Source: Otis tarda
Taxonomy: Eukaryota > Chordata > Aves > Otidiformes > Otididae
NCBI GenBank assembly: GCA_026413225.1
Contig: CM048552.1
Coordinates: 140,815,053-140,879,052 of the forward strand
Length of the DNA: 64,000 nucleotides
Reading direction: 5' to 3'
The notes beneath the pieces are model-generated. The model was not told the origin of the DNA. It saw only the letters and a list, made by a program, of their open reading frames with translations, and made no database searches. The translations under genes were made by a program, and so were the position numbers. Positions 25,115-36,492 of the stretch are shown one piece after another. Numbering within the stretch: the stretch's first letter is position 1; each line of letters begins with the position of its first letter.

Positions 25115-25347
25115 GTTTTTGTTCTCTTGCTCATTATCCTGCTTTGATTTTATTAATAATAAATTTGAAATAATTTTCCCCAAGTCAAGTTTGTTTTTCC
25201 CGTAACGGTAATTTTAAGGATTTCTCCCTGTCCTTATCTCAAACCTTGAGCCTTTTTGTTATATTATCTCTCCCCCATTCCCTTGAAGGGTGGGGGGAGT
25301 GACTGAGAGGCTGTGTAGCTTGGTCCCGAGTGGAGATAAACTATGAC
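25115..25347 (+). mobile_element. ERVL-type LTR fragment, 3' (R/U5) part only
   Basis: Matches the last ~230 bp of the complete LTR at 39361-40517: CTCATTATCCTGCT, AATAAA at 25158-25163, TTTTCCCCAAGT, CCCGTAACGGTAA, AAGGATTTCTCCCTGTCCTT, and a terminal GGTCCCGAG...CTATGAC. U3 and most of R are missing. The final A of the expected ACA end is not present. It shows clear divergence from the 39-kb copy and is a decayed relic. Confidence 0.9.
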
Positions 25348-25795
25348 TTAGCATTTTAAAGCATTTCAGGTATATAATACGTTAGTCATTATTAAATATC
25401 AAATTTATATAAGCCTCAGAATATATTACCTTATGGCATTGTACCATTCTCTGCATCACTGAACTGTGACAATAGAGCAGAAAGAATTCCCAAATTGGCA
25501 TTGTACCAAGTTCATGCTTTGATTTCTGAATATTCCACCTAATTTTAGTGATGAATGCATGTTTAGGATTATCATGGAAAAAAAATAGCACAACAAAAAT
25601 AACATTCAAGGATTTCCCCTTTAAAAACTTTTAGGTTAGATATAAAATGTGATTGCTTCTTTAGCATCATTACACAACTTTTTGGTGAGGAGTTGTCTTG
25701 TCCTTCTAGGGGAGTAAACTGACTGGAGACATCTTCCAATTCCATTAATTCTAAAGAAAAAGGCATTTCTACCCTTATTTCAGTTTTCTACCTAC
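25348..25795. other. Unique AT-rich DNA
   Basis: No recognisable feature. Confidence 0.6.
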
Positions 25796-26468
25796 CTGGT
25801 AGACAGCCAGCTGAACATGAGCCAGCAGTGTGCCCAGACGGCCAAGAAGGCCAACAGCATCCTGGCTTGCATCAGGAACAGGGTGGCCATCAAGACTAGG
25901 GAAGTGATTGTGCCCCTGTACTCGGCACTGGTGAGGCCACACCTTGAATAGTGTGTGCAGTTTTGGGCTCCTCACTACAAGAAGGACATTGAGTTGCTGG
26001 AGCGCATCCAGAGAAGGGCAACAAAGCTGGTGAGGAGTCCAGAGAATAAATCTTATAAGAAGCAGCTGAGTGAACTGGAACTGTTTAGTCTGGAGAAGAG
26101 GAGGCTGAGGGGAGACCTCATTGCTCTTTACAACTACCTGAAAGGAGGTTGTAGGGAGGCAGGTGTTGGTCTCTTCTCCCAAATAACTAGTGATAGGACA
26201 AGAGGAAATGGCCTCAAGTTGCAGCACGGGAGGTTTCAGTTGGATATTAGGAAAAATTTCTTTGCTAAAGGAGTGGTCAGGCACTGGAACAGGCTGCCCA
26301 GGGAAGTGGTGGAGTCACCATCCCTGGAGATGTTCAAAGAACATGTAGATGCAGCACTGCAGAATATGGTTTACTAGGCATGGTGGTGTTAGGTTGACAG
26401 TTGGACTTGATGACCTTGGAGGTCTTTTCCAGCCTTAAGATTCTATGATTCTATGATTCTGTGATTCT
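25796..26468 (+). mobile_element. CR1 LINE copy 6, thumb and C-terminal part plus 3' UTR
   Basis: Starts inside the RT thumb ([20 protein letters not shown]) and runs to a tail of three ATTCTATG/ATTCTGTG units at about 26442-26468. Apart from one stop near 25950 the frame is open to a stop at 26375-26377 (140 codons from the M at 25955). Visible blocks: [40 protein letters not shown], and the C-terminal [18 protein letters not shown]. By 3' sequence and residues it belongs with copy 3 rather than with copies 1 and 2. Confidence 0.93.
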
Positions 26469-29400
26469 AAGTTCAACTTGCTTTACGCAATGATTAAGGA
26501 CCAACACAAGTATCTGGTTTTAAACAGCAGGCAGTAAAGAACTTACAGTGTAGATTAATTACCAGAGAAAGTAAATGAAGGCAGGGAGAAGACAGAACAG
26601 TAATACAGTTTTATATATGGTCAGAAGTGAGTCCACAGAGATCTGATTCAAATTGAAGGGCTGTATAATGATATAATTATTAACCCGAGCACATGTAAGC
26701 TACTTCTAGGCCGCACGGGCAACGGACAGTATGAGTCTCATTCATCTCCAAGATATGTAGTCTCCTTTACTGTCTGTTACTACAGAATATGGAACATGAG
26801 TAACTCACCAGGAGTTTACCTGGTTGAGTTAATACTTCTTTATCCACAATCAAAGGGTTTCCACACCCACTCTTAATAAAAAGTGGAAGTCTTGTCATGT
26901 TGCAAAACCTCCAGCAGATATCCAGCTAGTGGAGAAATCTTATGGACAGCCATGAAGTGAGAAACAACAGCTAGTAAGTGTGCATGAGTATACTTAGGTC
27001 CATTATCCTACATCTGGTTACTCTGAAATAGACAGTAGTGGATGAAAGAGAACAAAAACTTCTCTTAAAATACGTTAAGATAGTTAGTATATTAAAGTTG
27101 AATCAAAAATAGAGCATCAGCACAATAAATATTCTGTTTGTTAATTCACTCATCAAGCCTTTGGCCACAGTTTAAAATTCCTAAAATGCAGTGTAGATAA
27201 CACAGCTGGTAATATTTAATTAAAATATTTCTTCTGCTTTGGTGAAACTGAATTCTCTATTGAATCATATTCAGAAATATCTCCTTTGGAGAGAAATAAT
27301 CAGCAAAGGCAGCATTCCCAAATGTACCTTCTCTTCCCCATACCTCAGAAAACATCAGAGACTATCTCAGTTTTGTTGTCAGCAAATTCCACCACAAAAA
27401 GACAAAAGTTCAAAGCAGAACAATCAGGGAAGTTATCTCTTTCCTTGTGGACCTCCTTCAGAAGGATGTGCTCAAGTTATTGTAGAATCTTCAATCAGTC
27501 TCCAAAACACCACTGTGATGAGAATGGAAGAATAACCGAGTGCTACACATTTTAAAATCAGAAAACTTCAGTAACTTAGTTTAGGTAACTAACAGAACTG
27601 CCAAAACAGATGCTATAAAGCCACTTTGATCACCAAAAGTTTTCCAAGCTTAATATTCACTAATTGCTTACATGCATACAGAGGATTTGTTACACAAATA
27701 GTTGAAGGTGACACTGTGGAAATCCGTTGAGAGCAGAAAATATCACCTGCATGAACTTACTGTTCCTTGCATATCAGAACATGAATAGTAGACAGCGGTT
27801 CCTGAACATGCCTCAGGATAGACTGATCAGCCAACAATATTTGTACAACACTAGCAACAAGTGCAATTAGAGTTCAACCTCTTCCAAAAATGATCTGATT
27901 TGTGCAAGCTGTTCTTCTTGCAGTGAAAAATTCAATCATCTCCTGCCCACTTCATAAGAAAAAAAAAGACTTGCTGCTCTGCCTTTGCTAAACATTTACA
28001 ATTGTTTTTACATATTACTCTCACAAGTATGAGCAGCATAGAGACCAGCTCCTTTCCATGTTGTGGCTTGCTAACATTACAGCAAATTACTGCTGCAAAA
28101 AGATTTAGCAGCAATGCTCTCCATGGAGAGAGACTAGATAGAAAGACAGATGATGCAGCAGAAGCCCTTAAAAACTAATCAGATTTGAAGTCTTTGTAAG
28201 ATCAAATTCAATGTTATATAATCTCAAAATATCATTTGAGCAGTAGGCTTCTCAAAATCTAATGAAAAATGAGCTGCAAGTTTCATTTTCTTACTATTCC
28301 CATCTTAACCATCATATTTCTAGATCTTGTGTAAAGTTCAGAGCAAGCTAACACCTATCTTTTAAAAAAGACTTTGAATATGACCTTTAAAATGACTTCG
28401 CAACTAATGCTGTTACTAGTCTGTAAACAGAAAGCAGCCTACAAGCCATCTTGACTTGAAAAAGCATAATGATATAAAAACTATTTCAGAAGCTACGAAA
28501 AATTGTTAGAGCAGAGGAACAGATGCAAGAGAGTAGGTGGCAATCACTTACATTGTACATGATAATCTTCACTCAATACTGCTTGAGCTGCTTAAAATGC
28601 AAACAAAATTATTTTCAAGGAGCAAAACAAGCCCTTGATAAAGATTCAGTTTTATTCCTGTCAGCATTTCCCAGATCAATACTCTACAGAAACTGAAAGT
28701 TCCTCCTCTCTCTTCTTCACCAGTTACATGTTGTCATTTGCTGAAAGAAACCAGTTTCCCACTAGCAAGTTTCACAGATGAAACCCTGTCAGCCATGGGA
28801 TGAAGATGTGTAAAGCACAATCAGAGCAAGCAAAAATCTTTATCATAGATATAATTGTTTCAGAAAAACTACATATGCCGTGACATAAACTAGGCTAGCA
28901 AAATTATATTATTCACTGTGTTTACTCTGTGATGCTTTATCATTGAAATACATGGCTGTGGCTCAATCAAAAAAATGATGCAGTCTTAGCCTGTCTTACA
29001 ACAGTAAGCTTGAAACAGCATTAAGTTTGCAATTTCTGTGCAGTGAAGATATATAAGAGAGTTCTTGGTATATCACAGCCTATGTGCTATAAGTACACAG
29101 CAACTGGATACAGCTTTCCTTATGGTGCATTAGACAAGAACAAAAGACAAATCCCAGAACTAGTTCTTTAAAGGAGATAGAAACCAGGCACAGGAGATGG
29201 CAGAACATGGGAAAAGGAGGGATGGAGAGCTTTAAATCTGCAACTAGATTTCCGGTTTAGTGTTGGATAAGGCAGATAATTCAACATGCAATCTTTCTAA
29301 AAATGAAATGAAGATTGGAATAAAGGAAGAGGAAGCAGGATAGTCAAGAGTGATGTGGTGAAACAATGAATTGCTTTGGGTTAGGCTGAATAGATAAAAA

Positions 29401-29779
29401 ATGCGGGATTGATTACAGAGGGGAAGACAAGAAGAGCTCAAACAGATTGACCACACACTCATCTTGCAAACACACTTTGGAGTAGAAAACTCAATTCTTA
29501 CAAGCCCTAATGACTCAAGGTGTACTCAAGGGTGATTCTTGTACAAATTCTAGCTCTGTAACAGAAAGGCACCTCTGTTTTTTTTGTAGTTCCTTATGAT
29601 GATCCACATCTTCTGTATATCTTCTGGAAATACTGGAATCACGCCTAATATCTGCTCATGCAAATACTCCATTGTTGATGTGATCATTGCTTGTCTTCTT
29701 GGCTAATTCTATGAATATTTCCAGGTTCTTTTGATATTTATAGTACAGATTCGCAGACAGGTCTTTCTTTTGCCTGTAG
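26469..29779. other. Unique AT-rich DNA, no gene seen
   Basis: Frames of up to 98 codons (27239-27535) carry no recognisable motif. No repeat family identified. Confidence 0.55.
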
Positions 29780-30120
29780 CCAGAGGAGGCTGTGGGGAGA
29801 CCTTATAGCAGCCTTTCAGTACCTAAAGGGGGCCTACAGAAAAGACAGGGAAAAACTCTTCAGTAGGGCCTGTTGCAACAGGGCCTATTGCAATAGGGCC
29901 TGTTGCAAATGGTTTTAAAATAGAGGGAGGTACACTGGAACAGGTTGCCCAGAAAGGTGGTGGATGCCCCATCCCTGGAAATATTCAAGGTCAGGTTGGA
30001 TGGGGCTCTGAGCAACCTGATCTAGTCAGGGATGTCCCTGCTCCTTGCAGGGGGGTTGGACTAGATGACTTTTAAAGGTCCTTTCCAACCCTAACTATTC
30101 TATGATTCTATGATTCTATG
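29780..30120 (+). mobile_element. CR1 LINE copy 7, 3' fragment with internal rearrangement
   Basis: Begins near the [20 protein letters not shown] segment and ends with three ATTCTATG units at about 30096-30120. Two oddities. A 15-bp GGGCCTGTTGCAACA-type unit is repeated three times at about 29865-29909 where related copies have one. Also, about 75 bp expected between the N-G-F-K and H-W-N-R segments is missing, so GGGAGGTACACTGGAACAGG joins directly. Confidence 0.92.
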
Positions 30121-33080
30121 AAATGTCTTTTTTAAAGGGGGGATCTTATTGCAGTAACCAGCTTTAGGTGTCTCTGAAAGCTGGTGAATGGAAGGAGAGG
30201 AAGTCAGTTACCTTTGAGACATATGGGGAAGAAAAAAATTCCACTTTCTATTTATTACTTTATTACAATATCTCAGTGTAGGTATTCATCAAATACTATT
30301 CATAAAATAAAACATAATCTTTGACTGTTCTAACAGAGGAATGCAAACTGCTCTAATTTCTGGGTTGTAGGTGCATGTATGCTGAGCATGGGAATACTGG
30401 TCTAAAGATAAACTCTTGCAGCTTAACAAAGAAACATTCTAACACTGCTGAGGTGCCTTGCTCAAAGTGTTATATTATCCCAAAAATAGCTGAGAGAAAG
30501 CTAAGTATACCACCTTTCCTGAGAGCAGAGGACTTAGACTCTATTTGTTTAGAATCATCTTTTTTAGGAAAAAAAAAAACAACAAAAAAAACCCTTTAAT
30601 TTGGGTAAGAGTTTAAAAAAACTCAAACAGAGAACTGGGAGCAGCTATAGAAGGAAAATATAAGACTAGAAAAACTAGTTCTAGTCCATGAGATTTTTTT
30701 TTAATTAGAAGTGTGTGTTTCACAAATATAAACCTTGGCTGAAACATAAAATTGTATTTCCTTATTAAAAGAATGGTTTTATTTTAGATAGACTAAGTAG
30801 TTTTAATTAATAAACATAATATTTGAGGACATTCAAATGAAGATTTTACTGAAATAATTATGAAGGTATCATTCAGTCTTCTGGCTATAAGAGAAGTGCT
30901 ACTCATACTGAATAGCAACTGAGTAATTAGAAGTGGTGGCTTATGAGGATTTCTGCACAGAATGAAGAAAAAGCAAGACTGGATCAGTTCTGTGCAACAC
31001 CTGATATAACCAGATTTTGAGTAAATGTTTAACATCATTTAATTTATGGGTTTATTTTTTTTAACTGAAAGAATACCAAGCTTCAGTTTCAAATTCAGGT
31101 GGAATAGTGAAAGTAGCTATCATATTCACAAAACCTAAACCCTCCTGCTGTTCGGAAAATGTAGTATTTTCTCTTTGAAACACCCATTTGGTGAACTATT
31201 AAATGAGAGCATCAGCTCATGTTAGCTCTCTCAAACTGAGATTAAAGATAGCAATTGCAAAGAGCTCTTAAGGAAACATCTTAGAATTTGCTGGAAGTTC
31301 ATCCCTGCCTTGCTCACTTTGGTGATATATTATTTGATTTTCTTTCACTCTATCTCTGTATTTTCAGAGCACAAAACTCTTCCCGGAGAAGGCTAGTTGC
31401 TGTAAGATTAAGGCCTAGAAAACTCTGTACGCAACCTGACAAAACAACAGCGGCTCAGCATCCTCCTGCTATATATGAATTAAAACATCTGATATAGCCC
31501 TCATGTTTTATTTATTCACATAGTTTCTCATCACCTGCCTGGACAAAAGGATTCTGGTAATATGAACAATATAATGTTTAAGGACAAAGAAGCTGCAGCA
31601 TTGTATTAGTAATTCGAGAATTTAAAAAATCCTTAAAAAAAATTCACTGTCAGCTCTCCTCTCCAGAGAAGCATCGTAGCTTCTTTATTCTTGACTTTGC
31701 TGCTACTATTGAATATTGGAAGAAATTATTTTAGTTTTCCCACTACAGAACTATAAAGCTAAGAAGTCATGTGTGACTCCTTCTTTACTGCCAAACAACT
31801 AAAGCAGCGAAATCAATACTAGGACTGCAAAAGTTTATGTACATACTTTCCCTGAAAGGGAATAAGCTAGCATAACCAGTTTTCTACACATCTGAGCAGT
31901 CATGGAAAGAAGACACTAAAAAAGAGGAAAAGCCTGCTCAACCTCCCATCTGTCTATATTTCACTGTCTTGGCAAACAGTCTACTATATGTCAGTACAGT
32001 GTTCCATTCTTCTTAAGTCCAGAAGAGAAATGAATGTACAAAGAAATGTAAAGAGGAGACATATAGGGAATAACAAGGGAAGAAGTGAGGAAATTTTGCA
32101 AAATAAGAGGAAGATAGTGGAAGGTAGAGATGGTAGCCAGAAGGAAAACCAAAACCAAAAACCATGTCACACAGTAACTAAGGAGACTTGCAGCAGCAGA
32201 ACTACACTGAGATATTCTCAGCTTGGATACTCTAGGTCAGAGGATTCAGCCAAGAACAATTGTGTCAGGAGTCTTGTAAGATAACATGTTTTCAGCTGTG
32301 TGTTATTGTCTATGTCTTAATAATTCTGTGTGTTAATAGAGCTAAAAAAGAATGCATGTGAAACATACTCAGTTTTCCTTCTTTTCTAGGCAAACTAGAA
32401 TTTGTATTTTCCCCTGAGCAGGGGGCAATACTTTGCAAGGCTAGCAGGACATTTTTGCAAAGATCCCAGTGATCTTGCTGCAGTCATTTGTTCAAAATCC
32501 CTAAATCAAAGTCTGAATCTAGATTTATAAATGCAAATAATATAGAATATAATTATGCTTCCACTATGACAATAGGAAAAAAATGTTGCCCATTAGACTA
32601 AATCTTTAATCTCTCCATCACTCTAAGTATTTTTCTCCATAATTCAATTTCAGATTTTTAAGTAAAATATTCAGGTTCAGAAATAAGTCAGATTTCCTTT
32701 CTACTTCCCCACATCCATCTAGTACTTGCTCCTAAATGTTCCAACTTACACGTTTTGTAGCTTGGATATTGTAACTTGCTTACTATTCCATTCACTGTTG
32801 TTCAAAGCCACATTCCTAAGTCTACATGAACAACTTCATAATTTATGAACAAATTATTTACAGTGAGTATAGAAATCTCCATAACAGAAAGGATGCCTAT
32901 GGGCACTTGTAGGAAGATGCTGTTTTCTGATCAAACGTGAAGTGTTTAAGAGCAGATACATAAGGAGGTTTTATTACAATTGGTTTTGATTTCAAATGAA
33001 TATTGCTGCAAACCATAGAAAAGAATTTCTTTTAAGAATTGTCTTCAGCTGCTTTTTGGTACCAGGCAAGTGCTTCTTCC
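30121..33080. other. Unique AT-rich DNA, no gene seen
   Basis: No recognisable gene. A plus frame at 31288-31497 follows a pyrimidine tract and TTTTCAG at about 31362-31368 and ends in basic residues. It resembles a possible terminal exon only superficially. Frame 31988-32284 has no motif. An A-rich run lies at 30568-30595. Confidence 0.5.
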
Positions 33081-33084
33081 TCTT

Positions 33085-33720
33085 TCTTTTTTTTTTTTTT
33101 CTCCTCGTATTCATCTGCCTGATCAGGAAAATCTATAAATGGATACTGAAAGATGGCTGCCCTTCTTCTGTAGCAATATGGAAAGCGGAGAATAGTCTCA
33201 ATTCCTGTATTACTTTGGACACTTCCTGCAAGTACATTCTTCTAGGACCAGCATGCCAGTCCCCAAGAAGTTCATCAGCTATCAATAATGTATCAACTGC
33301 CACTGCTTTGTGAGCTTTCTCTATGTGTTTTATCCCATAAAGGGCTTTATCAGGGCTATATGGGAGCTTCTGGTGGAAGTTTTCCCATATTATCATCTCA
33401 GCAATTTTGTACCAGTATGATGACCAGATACAACAGGATCACAAAGAGCTTCAATTAGAGAGCATTTGTGTCTGGAAGATTAACGGACTTGCAGGAGCTT
33501 AAACAGACTATCCAGAAATATTTTCTTCTCCACTTCCGAGTCTGCTGTACAAGATGTCCCTCAGAGACCCACAGCTGGCAGCAAGTGCACATGGCCTCAC
33601 CAGAGCCAGCGTGTCATCTGAGCCCTGGATCTGCTGTCTCCTCAAGGGTTTGTCACTCCTCCACTTACAGGCAATACTCATTACAGCCTTTTCTCTGCAG
33701 TTATGTAGCCCTGTAATATG
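33085..33720 (-). pseudogene. PELO: PELO (pelota) retrocopy-like pseudogene, broken
   Basis: Pelota is an eRF1-related factor that, with HBS1L, splits stalled ribosomes. On the minus strand an intronless series of blocks follows the pelota order. Domain 2 end: VRPCALAASCGSLRDI near 33570. Next comes KLLQV with a stop and SSRHKCSLIEALCDPVV near 33440-33500 (pelota: LQVHASSGHKYSLKEALCDP). After a frameshift near 33405 an open piece at 33133-33396 covers domain 3: DKALYGIKHIEKAHKAV, VAVDTLLIADELL, and ELRLFSAFHIATEEGQ (pelota: VRIFSSLHVSGEQ). After another shift there is FPDQADEYEE, matching the acidic C-terminus, then an A-run (33085-33102 on the plus strand as T). At least two frameshifts and stops make it non-functional. 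The N-terminal Sm-like domain is not clearly present. The comparison uses remembered pelota sequence. Confidence 0.78.
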
Positions 33721-35390
33721 GTGCTGCCACGGCTGTGAGCTTTGTGCTGGGTGCGCAAGGCCAGGAGGGGAGGCTTGCCAGGACCGCTCTGCCTCATTGG
33801 CTCTTCACTTGCCTGCTGCTTTCTTTTACCTGGTTTGTCCGGGACAGCCATTTCTCTAGTTTCACAATAATTTTTGTAGGGTACCACTATGGTTTTATGA
33901 CTAACATAGTGACATAGGACAGAGAAATACAGGCCAGGCGCAATAGTGGAGGCTCTGAATAGTAGAGACATAGTGTGCAGGCGAGAGGAATATGGACATG
34001 GGATCATAAGAGATGAGGCACAGGCTTTTGCCCACAGCTAGAAACAATTTATTAATGATCAAGGGTGTTTTGTTTGAGATCTTTATGTTTTTTTGTTTGT
34101 TTTTTTTTTTTAAAAAAAGGAGACCCAGAAGTGGACAAAAACAGTTCTTGGGGTAACAAAGAACAAATAAGTAGCACCTAACATACATAAAAGGCACTAT
34201 ATATAGTAAATTCTTGTATAGCCTGGACCCATAGACCAATGAAGGAATAGAGAGGTGTAAAAGTGTATTAGGAAACATAAAAGTGGCCACAAGTAGCAGC
34301 TACAGGGATAAAGAAGTCAGCAACCCAAGACCCATTATATTCCAGACAACAAAGTACTCCAGTACTCCAGGCAGACCTACAGTTTTGCCCTTTACAGCAG
34401 TCTGAAGCTACCAACAACTGAAGGTCCCAACAACCAGCTACCGAAACATGCTATCTTTTCAGAGTTACTAGTATGTTTTACTTTTATTTGTGTGGTTCTC
34501 ATTATTCCCATTTCAGTGTTACCAATACAGTCATCCAATTAAAAATATCGTCTCCAAGCTTAGTTAATTCTACCTACCCTATTCAGCACAAGTCAGGAGC
34601 TTGGGAGCTGGCACTCATTTGGGGCTATATATGAGTATCTTTGCGAGGTGGGGGTGAAATCACCAAATTAACAAGTATCAGGAGTTCAAGCCCCTAGAGG
34701 GGATTTTTCTTTGTACAACATTATTTACCTTCCTTTTTTTTTTTTTTTAAATTTCTCTGTGTTCACAAAAAAAAAAATAGGAAACATCCTTCATTTTGGT
34801 TTTGAAGAAGGGGACTTGTTCGTTGTAATCTTCAATCATGGCAAACACCAATGCCCAACTGACATTAACTGAAGTGTATCCTGACTTCAGACACATGTAT
34901 AAATTAAAGCAAGAGAAGAGAAATTTCACAATATGTCATGTAGAGAGATTTGAAAGATATAACATTCTTTTTACATTTGCATCTCCACAAACGTCTGTCA
35001 CAGAAATCTGTCTTCATTTAAAGGCAAAGTTTCTAATACCGAACATTTTGGAGTTTATAGCCTACTGAAGTAGAGATGGCTGTCTTTCTCCCTTTAAGGT
35101 TTTTATTTCACATTATCCACAGTTTCATAAAAGATGGCATTGCCTAATTTATACAAAATTCATAGTCTTGTATTTGTTAAAAAAAATGTGTAGCAGCACC
35201 TTCATTTTGATTTGAAGTTAAACGTAGATTCACAATGCATGGATGTGGTATGGTAACAGGCAAAACTTGTCTTTGTAAATGGAATCAGCTGCACAGCAGA
35301 ATAGCTGAATGTACAAGATAGAATTTAGAAAGCCACAAGAAGCTCCTGTGCTCCTGAGGCAAATGGCACTTTTGAGTTCTGCAAATACTA

Positions 35391-35462
35391 TAGCCTTGTT
35401 GAATAGTTAGAGCAGAGATAGCCTTGGGCAGAAATAGCCTTGTTGAAAAGTTAGAGCAGAGA
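35391..35462. repeat. Imperfect direct repeat, 28-bp units 44 bp apart
   Basis: TAGCCTTGTTGAATAGTTAG... at 35391-35418 recurs at 35435-35462 with one base changed. The 16 bp between begin with another TAGCCTTG, so this is a decayed tandem array. Confidence 0.9.
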
Positions 35463-36468
35463 ACTCTTATATACATCTCTTCACTTCATGAAAAATAAAG
35501 CTATCATCTCATTTTATTCTCCCCAAAAGACAAAGAGGATCTATTTGTTTTTCTTTCTCAATTAGAAATGCCAGTTCTACCTAGACACATACTAGTGTCA
35601 CAAGAAATGGAGGAAAACAGAAGAAAAATAACAGCTCAAGAGAAGAAAAAAAAAGTCATAATCTACCTCTTCAAAATTCTTCTTCTGTATTTGGTTTTGC
35701 TACTGACTGTTTAATGTCAAGATGTAGCATCCTGTACTCACAGTGAAGTGCTCCAGAGTGGCAAGGAAATACTACTGCACAGTTTGAGGAAAAAAAAAAA
35801 TCCTCATTGTTTTACAGGTTAAAAATATGTTGTCAGGGTGAAATTTAAAAAGAAAGAAAAATATAGTGTTTAAAAGTAAAAACAAATTGTAATTTCCATT
35901 GCAAGTGTGCAAGATGATAGAATTCCCAATATTTTCTCATTTAAAAATTTTATTTTAAGAAACATTATCCTTCATATGCTATTTCAAGAAAAAAAAAATT
36001 GTTACTGTATTCTAAGGTACATTCTGAATCTTTGAATGTAAAAGAGCGTTTATGTGAAGACCATCTAAAAGTAACTCACTTTTACTCAGTGAATTTCCTT
36101 TTATAATTCCTAATTTACCCCAAAATTTGTATATAATTAATCTAAAAGAGGAAAAAATGAAACAGGTTGAAGACGGAAAAATATAAAATGAAAATAAGCC
36201 AGCAAAACCTGGAGAAAGCTGAAACTTTCATAGCATCCTGATCTCATACAATTAAACTCAATGACAATTGGCTGTCAGACTAAGAAAAGAATAAAAGGAG
36301 TTGGCCTAAAGTTTCTGAAGAAGGAAATCAATGCTTTGAGTTGACATCTGAGTACATTTTTTATATTATAGAGATAAGAAGTCAAAGTTAAACAGGTTAT
36401 AAATTCGTATTTCATTATGCATATACAATCCATTCTGATTTTTTTTTAAATCCTTACATACCAACACT

Positions 36469-36492
36469 AGTATGTGGTTGAAACCACATACT
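36469..36492. repeat. Perfect 11-bp inverted repeat, 2-nt spacer
   Basis: AGTATGTGGTT and its exact complement AACCACATACT flank a GA spacer. It could form a small hairpin. No T-run or other signal makes it a terminator or RNA gene. Confidence 0.9.

Noticed and set aside
33796..33960. Possible N-terminal pelota segments (RASTI, VPDKPGKRK) upstream of the PELO relic
   Set aside because: Matches are only 5-8 residues and the spacing does not fit pelota. Left out of the pseudogene call.
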